Shown one piece after another: positions 35,653-46,071 of a stretch of DNA of 64,000 nt. Source of the stretch: Ryuthela nishihirai (Eukaryota > Arthropoda > Arachnida > Araneae > Heptathelidae). The stretch's first letter is position 1. The number at the start of each line of letters is the position of its first letter. Made by a program: the position numbers and the translations under genes. The notes beneath the pieces are model-generated. The model did no database searches. It saw nothing but the letters and a program-made list of their open reading frames with translations, and was not told the origin of the DNA. The DNA is taken from the NCBI GenBank assembly GCA_038380435.1, contig JAWZYU010000005.1, positions 38,276,001 through 38,340,000 of the forward strand. The letters are read 5' to 3'.

Positions 35653-36043
35653 TGTCATGCCCACGTGATTTCATAACGTGGACATGACTGTCCGAAAAAC
35701 GGACTAGTAACGAACATTCTACAAATCCGTTGATTCCCCTCCGGCACCAGAACTGAGCTTACGTGCTCCCGTGCAGTAAACAGGAAGACAACGGGTGGAT
35801 GCTTGCCCGCACCTCGATCAGCTCCGCCAATCAGCGTCCTCCACGCCAGGTCAACAAGGTGACCTCCGCGAGGAATTCGCGGAAAAGGACGGGAAAACAT
35901 TTTTTCGTGGAACTGACGCTGGCTCTCGGGGTCCGAGTCGTGCAGTGGCCAGAGAGGAGAGTGTGCTTTTTCTTCTGTCGTTCGAGGTGTGCGGAGGTCC
36001 GCAACCAGTCTCCCCAGCGAGCTGAGCTTCCGAGTCAGGGACA
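35653..36043 (+). repeat. 5' LTR (391 bp shared with 3' end; apparently truncated)
   Basis: It begins TGTCATGCCCACG and the shared part ends CAGGGACA. It contains no TATA or AATAAA, so it behaves like a U3 segment only. Sequence after 36043 (TCGGACATATTCG) has no counterpart at the 3' end. Open frames on both strands inside the LTR are by-products. Confidence 0.8.
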
Positions 36044-36692
36044 TCGGACATATTCGAACCTAAGGGTTATTGCGGCCAGAAATCGATAAAGTTGATGTTC
36101 CGTGAAAAGCATATATAGATATTACATAATTACTGCGTTGAAGCGAGGCAACGGCAAAAGAATGTTAGGAAACCATTAGAAGTTAAGATTATTGTGATTA
36201 TATAAATGTTAAGGCGTATGTTATCCTGTGAATATTTTTAGCGAGGACTGTGATACATGTATTTTTAGTGAGGAGTTTCAGGAACGTCTGTCAAAATAAA
36301 ATGTTATTATAAATTATAATGGAAAATTAGGAAATATATATTGGTGCACTGCATATTTCAGTAACTTCAAAAATAGATAGGCCCAGGAGTAGTTTGTACG
36401 AGGAAAAGTAGCGAATCGACTAGGGAACCACTACATTCAGCAATCTTTTAGTCAGGAGTGATTATTTTCTTTCATGTCTAGTGTATTTCTGTGACACACC
36501 TCCCTGCACTTTTGGAGGATTACCTACATACGTACACCAGAACAACACTCAGCACTCCGGGGAAAGGCGGGACAAATGAATAGAGACATTAACCAATATA
36601 ATCTGGATCCCACGTGTAGGCTAAATTTTAAACGCTTCGTACTTCGTAACTGAAATTTTGTGTATTACATTACCTAATTCCCATTGCCCAAA
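36044..36692 (+). other. Leader between LTR and gag
   Basis: This is non-coding. TTCGAACC at 36053-36060 recalls a tRNA T-loop complement, but spacing to a CCA complement (TGG) is wrong, so I do not call a primer-binding site. Confidence 0.5.
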
Positions 36693-37832
36693 ATGGCAAC
36701 TCAACCAGTAGAACCCCCACCCATTACCTCGGGAAACGAAAGTAGGAACAGTAATGTCCCTGTGCTAGCGGGATTTGTCAATCTGGTTAGGTCCTACAAA
36801 GGTGAGAAGTCCCCCTCAGCGGCGTCGTTCTTTACCCATTTGGAAGGAATTGGTCGGTCAGCGAGATGGAGCAAACCAGATATGATGATGATCGCGAAAT
36901 CGAAATTTGAGGGTTTAGCTGCCGACTTTCTAAACGAATCGCCCGAGCTCGATTTAGAAACAGATTATGATAAATTCAAGAAAATAGTCACAGAGAGATT
37001 CGACATTGAAGACCCTTTGGCTGTAAAAATCCAGAAATTCTCTGCCTGTAGACAAAAGGTGGGCGAAAGCGTAAGAGAATATTCTGACAGAGTGAGGACC
37101 TTAACGTATAATTTATTTAAGGATAATAATGACCCCGCAAACGGCTACCCCGGGTTCCATGACCAATTCAAGCTGTCACAGTTTGTCGCAGGCTTGTTGC
37201 CGAAGCTGAAACGATTCGTACTTTCGCATAACCCTGGGAGTTTTGAAGAAGCCGTTACCCGAGCGACATTAGAAGAAAGCAATGAAAAACTCGTGTCAGA
37301 TAGATCAGCTAACATTTGTTCCGTAGAAACCGAATTAAAATCTAACATCAAACCAGACGAATCAGGACATATGCAGGAGATTTATAAATTACTGAGAAAC
37401 CGATCCGACGATAATGAAACAATACTCCATAGCATAAGTACGGGACTGAAGGAGTTAACAGATAGAGTGAGGGTGGTGGAAAAGTCAATTAAGGACGAAA
37501 GTGAAAGGGGAAGGCCCAGAGATCCGCCCCCCATGCAACAGAATGTCCGTGGAAACCCCATAACGTGTTATGCCTGCGGAAGTATAGGACACTTTGCCAG
37601 GGAATGCAGAAACACTCCAGTCCCTTACGGGAGATCTAGCATCCCAATGGACAACGCGAATGGCAGGAGTCCGAGATACCCCTCTCGACAGTGGGAATAC
37701 AGGTGGAACCAAAATCCCAGCGGCCCAAGAGCCCCAGGCTTCGATAACCCCTATAGACAAAATCAGGCTTTCCAGAATCAAAATTATAGCAGGAGAAACC
37801 AGGATAATCCCCAGACCCGTCATTTAAACTAA
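36693..37832 (+). CDS. gag: Gag polyprotein of the Ty3/Gypsy element
   Basis: It forms the virus-like particle shell and binds genomic RNA. The 379-residue frame from the first ATG (36693) is open to TAA at 37830-37832. The N-terminal two thirds is a capsid-like helical region (e.g. ASFFTHLEGIGRSARWSKPD; FDIEDPLAVKIQKFSACRQK). A charged segment leads to one CCHC zinc knuckle, CYACGSIGHFAREC (C-x2-C-x4-H-x4-C), then an Arg/Asn/Gln/Pro-rich tail. Size and single knuckle are typical. An upstream in-frame TTG at 36684 is unlikely to be the start. The last sense codons overlap the -1 frameshift site, so read-through yields Gag-Pol. Confidence 0.93.
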   Translation: MATQPVEPPPITSGNESRNSNVPVLAGFVNLVRSYKGEKSPSAASFFTHLEGIGRSARWSKPDMMMIAKSKFEGLAADFLNESPELDLETDYDKFKKIVTERFDIEDPLAVKIQKFSACRQKVGESVREYSDRVRTLTYNLFKDNNDPANGYPGFHDQFKLSQFVAGLLPKLKRFVLSHNPGSFEEAVTRATLEESNEKLVSDRSANICSVETELKSNIKPDESGHMQEIYKLLRNRSDDNETILHSISTGLKELTDRVRVVEKSIKDESERGRPRDPPPMQQNVRGNPITCYACGSIGHFARECRNTPVPYGRSSIPMDNANGRSPRYPSRQWEYRWNQNPSGPRAPGFDNPYRQNQAFQNQNYSRRNQDNPQTRHLN

Positions 37833-40800
37833 CAAGGGAGGTGAAATCTGGGCGTATTTCCCACTATCCCAAGCGCACTTCAGACGCCCATATGGCTTCG
37901 TACGCTACCATAGGTGATGATGACACTCAAGCACCGTTAATTAAGGGGAAGATCGAAAATGAGGAATTCACTGCCCTCATAGACACAGGGGCGACCGTCT
38001 CAATAATCGGACTGAGGTGCTTCAGGAAAATAAGAGCAAAATTACGCAGCAAGGCATTACCCGTTAGGATAGGAATAAAAGGAATCTGTGGTGCAGACTT
38101 GCCCCTGCTAGGAAAGTATGAAGCAGAGATCCAGGTGGCTGGTGTCCAGTTTAAGTATCCCATTTACGTGGTAGATATGGAAGTTAGTAATAAATACGAT
38201 GCCATTTTCGGATATGACCTTTTGAGGTCCCAGAGGTTCACAATCGACCTAAGGGCTGGAACGGTGAGGAATAATGAGAGAAATAGAAATGAAGGAGGCG
38301 CGAAATTACAGACAGCCCCCGATACAGCTAATGAAATGGGCAAAAATCGTAGGTTTAACCATACTACAAGTCTCCCAGCTGAGGTAATAGGAAGAGCATA
38401 TACTAAAACATTGATTCCCCCCAGGACGGAAAAAATCATTTTAGTGAGTTGTACCGACAGAAGCTTGCAATCCAAAACCGTGTTTACCCAGCAGAACAGC
38501 AAACTGAAACAAGGCGCCATCCGGGTAGCCAGATCCTTAAACGTCGTCAGTAAGGAAGGACTGATAAATGTCAGAGTCGCTAATGTTTCCCCTTACCCTG
38601 TGTGGATAAACAAAAATATGAAATTAGCCAGCGTCAAGCCATGTGTAGGGAACAGATCAATAGCATTGACAACTCGTACAAAAACAGCAGCCCTGTTCAT
38701 CAGAAGTGCAAACAACCATTATCGTTGCAAGATTTCGAATTAGATCACGTCCCCCGAAAATTTAAGAAAAGATTAGAATCCCTATTATTGAAAAACCAAG
38801 ATATTTTTGCCAGAGACTTAAGTGAGCTTACGACCACAACAGCAGTCTATCATGAAATACACTTGCGGGACAACAAACCAGTGAGGCAACGACCTTACAA
38901 GGTGCCTTATTCCCTACAAAAAGAGCTAGACAATCAAATCGACGAATTATTGAGAAACGGGATTATCAGGGAGAGCGCTTCACCTTTTGCCTCCCCGATC
39001 GTACTGGTGAAAAAACGGGACTCCTCTTACCGCTTTTGTGTCGATTATAGAGCTCTGAATGCTAAAACTGTTAGCGACTCGTACCCCCTTCCATTAATAA
39101 GCGAAATCATTGATTCTCTGTCCGATGCCAAATTCTTCAGCTCACTAGACATGATGTCGGTTACTGGCAGATACCTGTACACCCGAGGGACATCGAAAAG
39201 ACCGCTTTTATCAGCAGAAACGGATTGTATGAATTCCAAAATATGCCATTCGGCTTAAAATGTTCACCATCCACGTTCCAGAGATTATTAGATAACGTAC
39301 TGATGGGTCTTAGACATGAACAGGTATTGGTCTACCTCGATGACATCATAGTAGCCTCAAAAACCTTCGAGCAACACATAGATCGATTGCAGATGGTATT
39401 CGACAGATTGCTGAAATTCGACCTAAAATTGAAGCCAAAAAAATGCCAGTTCTTTAAGGCATCCTTATCCTACTTAGGCCACCTGATAACCTCAGAAGGG
39501 GTGCAGCCCGACCCACGGAACTTGGAAGCTGTAGAGAATTTTCCAAGGCCCAACTCAGCAAAGAAAGTTAGGGCATTCCTTGGACTGACAGGGTATTACC
39601 GACGGTTCATTGACAGATACGCAGACATCACCCTACCGCTAGTCGAACTGATCAAGAAGGACGCCAAATTTAAATGGACCCCCCAGGCAGAGGAAGCCTT
39701 CCAGGAGTTAAAACTAAAATTGATTAGCGAACCCGTGCTAATCTACCCTGACTTCAAAAAGCAATTCTTTCTATCTACAGACGCCAGTGGCTCCGCCCTA
39801 GGCGGAATCCTCGAACAACCCAATGCTGAAGGAATTAGACAACCAATTGCGTACGTGAGCAGGAAACTGAAACCCCCCGAAACCAGATACTCCACAATAG
39901 AGAAGGAAGCGTTAGCGATCAAGTTTGCTATCCATTACTTCAAGCCATACCTGTACGGAAGAAAATTCACGGTCATATCGGATCACGCACCCCTATCATA
40001 CCTAATGAAAATGAAGGATCCTTCCAGCAGATTGGCAAAATGGAACCTGACCCTCCAAGATTATGATTTCGACGTGCAATATAGACCGGGCAAACATAAT
40101 ATTCCAGCTGACGTGCTGTCAAGAAACATCAATGCTATCGACACAAATGCCATCCCAACGGACATATTCGTAGACAAGGGCCAATGGAGAAAGTTACAGG
40201 TGGAAGACACGAACTTGAAACCAATAATAGATGCATTAGAGGGGACAAGTCTCAAGCCCTTGACCAAAATTTCCGACCAGTTCTACATGAACGACGGATT
40301 GTTGTTTCATTGCTCGATTCCAAGCAAAAACGAGATTAGAAATGAAATTATAGAGCAAGTAGTCGTCCCTCGGAGTCTAATCAGCAAAATTCTGCAATTA
40401 TGTCATGACAACCCTTGTTCAGGCCACCTCGGCGAACTAAAGACCCTACAAAAAGTTAGAGCCCATTATTTCTGGCACGGCATGTGCGCAGACGTTAAGA
40501 ACTATGTTCAGACCTGCGTATCATGTTTACAAAGGCGAGGATATAAACCCGAAAGGAAGGCCGACCTCGTGAGAGCACCCTTCGCCACTCGACCTTTCGA
40601 GAAAGTTGGAATGGATTTCCTCGGCCCACTCCCAACAACCGAGAATGGCAACAAATACGTCTTAGTCATAACAGACTATTTCACGAAATGGCCCGAATTG
40701 TATGCCTTGCCCAATCAAACCGCGGAAACCGTCTCAAAAATATTCCTAGAAGACTATATCGTGAAACACGGAATTCCACAATATGTAATCAGCGATAATG

Positions 40801-42143
40801 CGAAGAATTTTACCGGGAAGGTGATGACAGAAGTATATAAGAGAATAGGCGTCACCAAACTCAACACTAGCTTTTACCATCCCAGTGGAAACGGCCAATG
40901 TGAAAGGTTAAATTCTTCCATATTGAACATATTATCGCATATGGTGTCCGAAACCAATGATGTATGGGATGAATTTCTCCCCTTTGTACTAATGGTATAC
41001 AGAAGCGCCGTCCATAGCACCACTAAGGAGACACCCAGTTACTTAGTCTATGGCAGGGACTTGGTATTACCACATCAGGTTTGGCAGAAAAGGGAACCTC
41101 CTTCATATTACGCAACCGAAAATTATGCAGAGTACGTGACCACCAAAATGAACAGAGCTTACGACCTAGTGAGACAAAATTTAGAACTGGCAGCCGAGAG
41201 ACAAGAAAAACAGAGGAAAAGAGTGTCTTTTGACAAACAAATAAAGGTCGGCGATCTGGTACTCCTGTTCTGCCCTCGAATTCCGCGCAAGAATACCAAG
41301 AAACTTTCGAAATTGTCCACGGGACCCTGGCGAGTTTTGGATAAATTATCTGAAGTCAATTACAAGATAAGACTAGTAGCCAACCCCCGCAGGACAGAGA
41401 TTGTCCATGTTGACAGACTGACAAAGATGAGGGAACGAAGAACCTTCCCCACACCCGCGGAGGAAATCAACCAGGAAACGATACCGAAGCAGCTCGAGGA
41501 GAACCCACCTGAGCGAAACTTAAGCTCCGACAGGTGTGAACAAGAGTGGGAGGAAGATCCCCGTATGATATTCCCTACAACAATTGACACTCACCTGCCC
41601 ATATCTATCCCTACGGATCTGCCCACTAGAATCCCCAGGTCAGAGCCCATTCCTGCGGTTAACGCCTCACCCATGCACACGGAAGCCGAAAACGAAACAG
41701 AAGACAGAGTAGAAGAGAACCCAGATAATTCGAGACAACCGACAGGAGTAGCGGACGAAACAGACGAGGGACCCCGGCCCAGTAACTCGAATCAGGAAGA
41801 ATCAGCACCCCCGGGAAAAACTTCCCACCACTATGAATTAAGGACGCGAGATTCATCAGGGAGAGTGATTACCACTCCTACCAACAACTCTGCACTTATG
41901 CTCGCACGAGCCGAGAGAAAAACAGAAAGTAGAGTAGAAGAGAACCCAGATGATTCAAGGCAATCCACTGGAGTAGCTGCCGAAAGGAACGAGGAGCCCC
42001 GACCCAATATCTCGAATCAGGAAGTAGAATTCACGAGCGGCCGAGTGGCGTCGATCGTAAGAACCTTTGAATCCCATCCCCAGAGTCACTGCTTCCGAAC
42101 ACAACATAGAGCCAGGTCCAGCGCATTCACGATAGAAATTTAG
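37808..42143 (+). pseudogene. pol: Pol polyprotein: protease, RT, RNase H, integrase; two frame breaks
   Basis: The frame opens at 37808 and is entered from gag by -1 slippage. Protease: LIDTGATVSIIG near 37975-38010 (DTG catalytic triad). RT: CVDYRALNAKT near 39040, SSLDM near 39135, and VYLDDIIVAS near 39331-39360 (catalytic YLDD). RNase H: LSTDASGSALGG, then KEALAIKFAI and VISDHAPLSYL. Integrase: HHCC finger (SGHLGELK... CVSCLQRR), catalytic MDFLG, ISDNAKNF and GNGQCERLN, then a GPWRVLDKL-type C-terminal module and a disordered tail in which a segment of about 45 residues (EENPDNSRQPTG...; EENPDDSRQSTG...) is duplicated. The frame changes twice, each time as if one base were missing: once between about 38602 and 38743 (protease-RT linker), and once near 39158 inside RT at a GG run. 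Otherwise it is intact over 972 codons from 39225. Either this copy is dead or the breaks are assembly errors in homopolymers. Confidence 0.92.
37823..37829 (+). promoter_or_regulatory. -1 programmed ribosomal frameshift site TTTAAAC
   Basis: The heptamer sits in the gag frame as T TTA AAC, followed at once by the gag stop TAA. Slipping back one base gives TTT AAA CTA..., which enters the pol frame that is open from 37808. TTTAAAC is one of the strongest known X XXY YYZ slip sites. A candidate downstream stem pairs TGGGCGT (37849-37855) with ACGCCCA (37884-37890). The 19-nt spacer is longer than usual. Confidence 0.85.
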
Positions 42144-43707
42144 GACTCAGGACCGACCAAGAGGAATTGAAACGAATGATAGGGAAAATTGAGGGGACCT
42201 GCATAATAAAGAATTGTAACTCCTTCACAAAGAGCCAAAACAACCGTTAGGAAGCTTAAGTACATTCAGGAATCGGCGTCAATTAAAGTGGAGAAGAAAT
42301 GGAAGCTCAAGAAAAAAAAAAATTACAGCGGACCCCGGCGGTGCTTTATGCGAATCCACTCCCACGCGTCCTCGAGGAACGAAACACCGACACCGACCAG
42401 AGCGCCGAAGCTGTCCGATGGCTGAAAGCACGTCCTGCCGGCTTTCCTAGCGCCCACCGCGGGTCCGACCCCAGAAGGAACATCGGTAAACGGAGGGAGC
42501 CGTGCAGCTACCGCAGCGCCCCCTACGAGCGAGGCGCCGAGAAGCAGAGCAGCGCCTCTCGCTTTGCGTTACCATGGCAACCCAACAAGTGACCTGCCAG
42601 GAAAGCAGAAGATGACGTCAGCTCGGCGTTGCAGCGGCCAGCGCGGGCGCCGCTGAATCACCGTTGAGGGACTTCTCGCCGGACCGCGTCTTTAGCCAAT
42701 CAGCCCCAGTTGAGTCCGTTCAATGGAGCTCGCCAGCACTCAGAAAGCGATTACTGCGCGAGAGTCATTGAACGGATGGGCGTCCCTCCCTCCCCCACAT
42801 TTATACCACTTCAGGGGACACAAATTCAGAATGCCGGCTGAGATCCTGTAAAGTCGTGACACCCTGCTCAATGTAATTAGAAAATACTTTTTTTTTGTCC
42901 ATGACAATGTATGTGTGTTGAGATCAAATTGTAAATTAATGTCATTGATTAGCGAAGTGAAAGAGAATAGAACAATTTTTTTTTATCTTTATATGTTAAA
43001 TTACGATTAGAGTTGTTAGATAATTTGTTAACCACATATCGATTCAGTAAATGAAGATTGTATAACGTAGATCGTGCAGCATTATGTGAGCACCCAAAAT
43101 GTGTTACATGCCATCAAGTACCATGGAATGAAAAAAAAAAAGGATATTTTGTTTTTTTCTCCCCTTGTAGACGACCACATGCTAAAGCACTTTAAGTGTT
43201 GCGGCCAGCCGCTTCGTTATGAGAACGAGGCGAACCGAAGCGATAATTTGTACGGACTTAAGCCATAAAGTAATGAAGTCTTCCGAGCATATTTGTAGAA
43301 AGCGCTAGTGGTGGTCCCTAGAGTAATTTGAAATTTGTACACGTTTTGTTAGTTATTGTGACAACTCCATGTAAATGTGGGGACACGTAAGGATCAGTTC
43401 GGAATACACTATGTATTGTATAACATTGATTGTGTGGAAAAAGAAAACCCAGATTTTGACCCCCTCCTTATTTCTTTCTGTTTCATGTATTGCTGGAAGT
43501 TTTCTTCACGCCAAACTGAGGATGATGCAAGGCCAACCCAAGAGTGCAGGAAGCAAGGTGGCTCCTGCCAGTGATACTTCGAGTGTGATTGATACCCCTT
43601 ACCTTGGAATCCCATGTTAGTGGCCCTTGAAGGGGGGCGCGAGGACTCTTCCCATCCGTTCAATGGAACTTATCGGTCATCTGCTCGCCCCCCTGAGTGG
43701 GTAGGTA
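42144..43707 (+). other. Non-coding tail between pol and 3' LTR
   Basis: A GC-rich section (42320-42780) is followed by ATTTATACC near 42800, a TATA-like motif, and then an AT-rich part. 'ccgttcaatgga' occurs near 42715 and again near 43658. No env-like frame; the longest frame (42299-42592) has no recognisable feature. The tail just before the LTR (TGAGTGGGTAGGTA) is only a weak polypurine tract. Confidence 0.55.
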
Positions 43708-44590
43708 TGTCATGCCCACGTGATTTCATAACGTGGACATGACTGTCCGAAAAACGGACTAGTAACGAACATTCTACAAATCCGTTGATTCCCCTCCGGC
43801 ACCAGAACTGAGCTTACGTGCTCCCGTGCAGTAAACAGGAAGACAACGGGTGGATGCTTGCCCGCACCTCGATCAGCTCCGCCAATCAGCGTCCTCCACG
43901 CCAGGTCAACAAGGTGACCTCCGCGAGGAATTCGCGGAAAAGGACGGGAAAACATTTTTTCGTGGAACTGACGCTGGCTCTCGGGGTCCGAGTCGTGCAG
44001 TGGCCAGAGAGGAGAGTGTGCTTTTTCTTCTGTCGTTCGAGGTGTGCGGAGGTCCGCAACCAGTCTCCCCAGCGAGCTGAGCTTCCGAGTCAGGGACAAT
44101 GGGAAGTGCAGCCGATTGTGTCAACTCACCTACAGCCAGCAATGCTTACTTCTAGCGACATCTTCTGCCAAGGTAAGGAGGGACCTAAATCAAATCTGCG
44201 GACATGTTTTCCACTTAAAAGTGTTTCCGGGACTTAGTATCTTCACGTCCCCACATAGGGACCTTGCTAACAGTTATAAACCGCTCAGAGTACGAGCAGA
44301 TAGCTCGCTCAGCACGCCTCAATTGTTTAATGAAATGAAATGTTTACTTACCAATAGTAGTTATTAATGTCAGTGTAAATAAATATTATGTTGTTAAATG
44401 ATACAATAAGCTCAGTGCTATTCATTTTAATTGTAAGTTCAGTGCTGTTTATTTTAATTGCCTATTCATGAGATTGTTGATTCAGGCTTTTGCCTTGGTT
44501 AGAGAAAAGAATATACGATCACGCCGGAAAAGTTGTACCACCCAGAAATATCAGAGCGGGGTCACGACAAATTGGAACGTGACCACGACA
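43708..44590 (+). repeat. 3' LTR (883 bp if it ends at the duplication)
   Basis: It starts TGTCATGCCCACG. The first 391 bp match 35653-36043 without a visible difference. The following 492 bp hold AATAAA near 44379 and end ...GTGACCACGACA. The last bases (CGTGACCACGACA) are nearly the inverted complement of the first (TGTCATGCCCACG), as expected of LTR ends. The next four bases are GTGG, matching the left flank. Confidence 0.65.
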
Positions 44591-45492
44591 GTGGTGGCGG
44601 AGGTGCATACGTTGGTGGAGGGGGTGGTGCATACGTTGGTGGTGGCGGAGGTGCATACGTTGGTGGAGGGGGTGGTGCATACGTTGGTGGAGGGGGTGGT
44701 GCATATGTTGGTGGAGGGGGTGGTGCATACGTTGGTGGTGGCGGAGGTGCATACGTTGGTGGAGGGGGTGGTGCATACGTTGCTGGAGGGGGGTTGCATA
44801 CGTTGGTGGAGGAGCATATATTGGTGGTGGTGGTGGTGGTGCGTATATTGGTGGAGGAGGTGCATATGGCTTGGTGAGTGGGGAATGGGTTTTTACTGGA
44901 GGGGCTGGATATGTCGGTGGAGGAGGAGGAGGATATGCTGGTGAATGAGGGGGTGGATACATTGGAGGAGAATGTGTTGGTGGAGGATACGTTGGAGGTG
45001 GATATGTTGGTGGAGAATACGTTGGAGGTGGATATGTTGGTGGAGAATACGTTGGAGGTGGGTATGTTGGTGGAGAATACGTTGGAGGTGGATATGTTGG
45101 TGGAGAATACGTTGGAGGTGGATACGTTGGTGGTGGAGGAGGTGGATATGTCTGTGCTGGAGGTATATATATTGGCGGTTGAGCAGGAGGACTATATTGT
45201 CTGTGCGGTTGTTGTGGTGGCATGTGCGTTGTTTTCGGAGGAGGATACATCATTGGTTGTGGAGGTATGTATGCTGAAGTTGGTGGATTATAGGGCTGTG
45301 CAGGCTGAGGAGCAGGATACACTGGATCAAAAGGTTGACTGCCACAAGATCCAAGAGCTTGAATTATTTCACTTTCGGTGTATCTGTCTTCTGGAAGGAT
45401 TATAATATTTTCTGATAAAGATATTTTGGAATACTGAGATCCATCTTTCAGCCATGTCCCAATTGAACTGAAGATGTAAACATGATGAGAAG
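44591..45492 (-). CDS. Exon 1, 5' part: N-terminal segment and Pro/Tyr-rich repeat (split by the retrotransposon)
   Basis: The acceptor is ...TTTTTGGTTTCTTCACAG before CTTCTCATC, phase 1. The first 55 codons form an unrecognised segment (HHVYIFSSIGTWLKDGSQYS; PEDRYTESEIIQALGSCG). A long low-complexity region follows: PQP, YPPP, many TYPPPTYSPP units (12 residues), then TYAPPPPP units (8 residues, 24 bp). Such repeats suggest an extended extracellular linker or a matrix/coat-like material. At about 44786-44796 one base is missing in a G run (C on the coding strand), shifting the frame; beyond it the TYAPPPPP frame is one register off. Then the LTR element interrupts. The plus strand shows long Gly/Val/Trp frames here, which are shadows. 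The gene's start lies further upstream. Confidence 0.65.
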
Positions 45493-45499
45493 CTGTGAA

Positions 45500-46065
45500 G
45501 AAACCAAAAAGAATCAGTTCTAAGAGATTTAATAGTAATAATACATATAAATATAAAGATCGCCAACAGAACAAATTAGTGTTCTTATAGTAAACCTTTT
45601 TTTCCTCAATTTATGCACACACTTAAATGAATAACATTACTTTCTTCTCGGAGATATTCTTGTGAAGATACATTCCACAACACGCAGTTTCTCCATTGTC
45701 GATAAAAGTAAGCCAATACCCAATATACCTCCCATTTACCCCTAAGGGCAATATTTTTCCCCTTAATCTCTTGGGGGTCCTTTTGACTTTACCATTTAGC
45801 ACATTGTATAACAAAGAAATATCATTTAGGGATAAACCAACCTAACTTTTTCAACTTTAACGTAAATCAAAAATTAATATTGTAATGATATTCATATTGG
45901 TGATAACAAACAATAGAAATTAAATTTATATGATTAATTAATTTTAAAAAAAAGGACAAAAAATATTACATTCAGCGTAATGAAACTAATGGAATATGAC
46001 AAAATACACAAATTGGTAAAGGATGTAAAAGTGATAGTAGAAAAAATATTGTATGTAATATAATT
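45500..46065. other. Flank upstream of exon 1; possible SINE B remnant
   Basis: At 45650-45815 'tttaccatttagcacattg' and 'cttgggggtcctttt' vaguely follow the SINE B body. Too diverged to be sure. Confidence 0.3.
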
Positions 46066-46071
46066 CAAGTA

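Larger units (their letters stand above)
35653..44590 (+). mobile_element. Ty3/Gypsy LTR retrotransposon inserted in a coding exon
   Basis: The element is 8938 bp: a 5' LTR part (35653-36043), a leader of 650 bp, gag, a -1 frameshift site, pol, a 1.56-kb non-coding tail, and a 3' end that starts with the same 391 bp (43708) and runs to 44590. Domain order PR-RT-RNaseH-IN is Ty3/Gypsy. The two 391-bp copies look identical, so insertion is recent. Pol has two one-base deletions. Oddly the 5' end lacks the final 492 bp present at the 3' end, and no convincing tRNA primer site follows position 36043. The element runs opposite to the host gene. Confidence 0.9.

Noticed and set aside
35655..36051. 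Open frames of up to 129 codons on both strands in the LTR (also at 43710-44142)
   Set aside because: Identical in both LTR copies only because the DNA is identical; no domain, and LTRs are GC-rich with few stops.
36044..36062. tRNA primer-binding site after the 5' LTR of the Gypsy element
   Set aside because: TTCGAACC is present but there is no TGG start at the LTR edge, and the implied T-stem does not pair.
42299..42592. Possible env or accessory frame of the Gypsy element
   Set aside because: 97 codons, basic, no signal peptide or membrane segment; GC-rich DNA explains the lack of stops.
44468..45405. Long plus-strand frames rich in Gly, Val, Trp or Leu
   Set aside because: They are the complementary reading of the minus-strand Pro/Tyr repeat; no splice sites or domains support them.
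44792..45492. RNase T2-like C-terminus in exon 1 (PEDRYTESEIIQAL)
   Set aside because: Only a short loose resemblance; the catalytic motifs of the family are not visible in the window.
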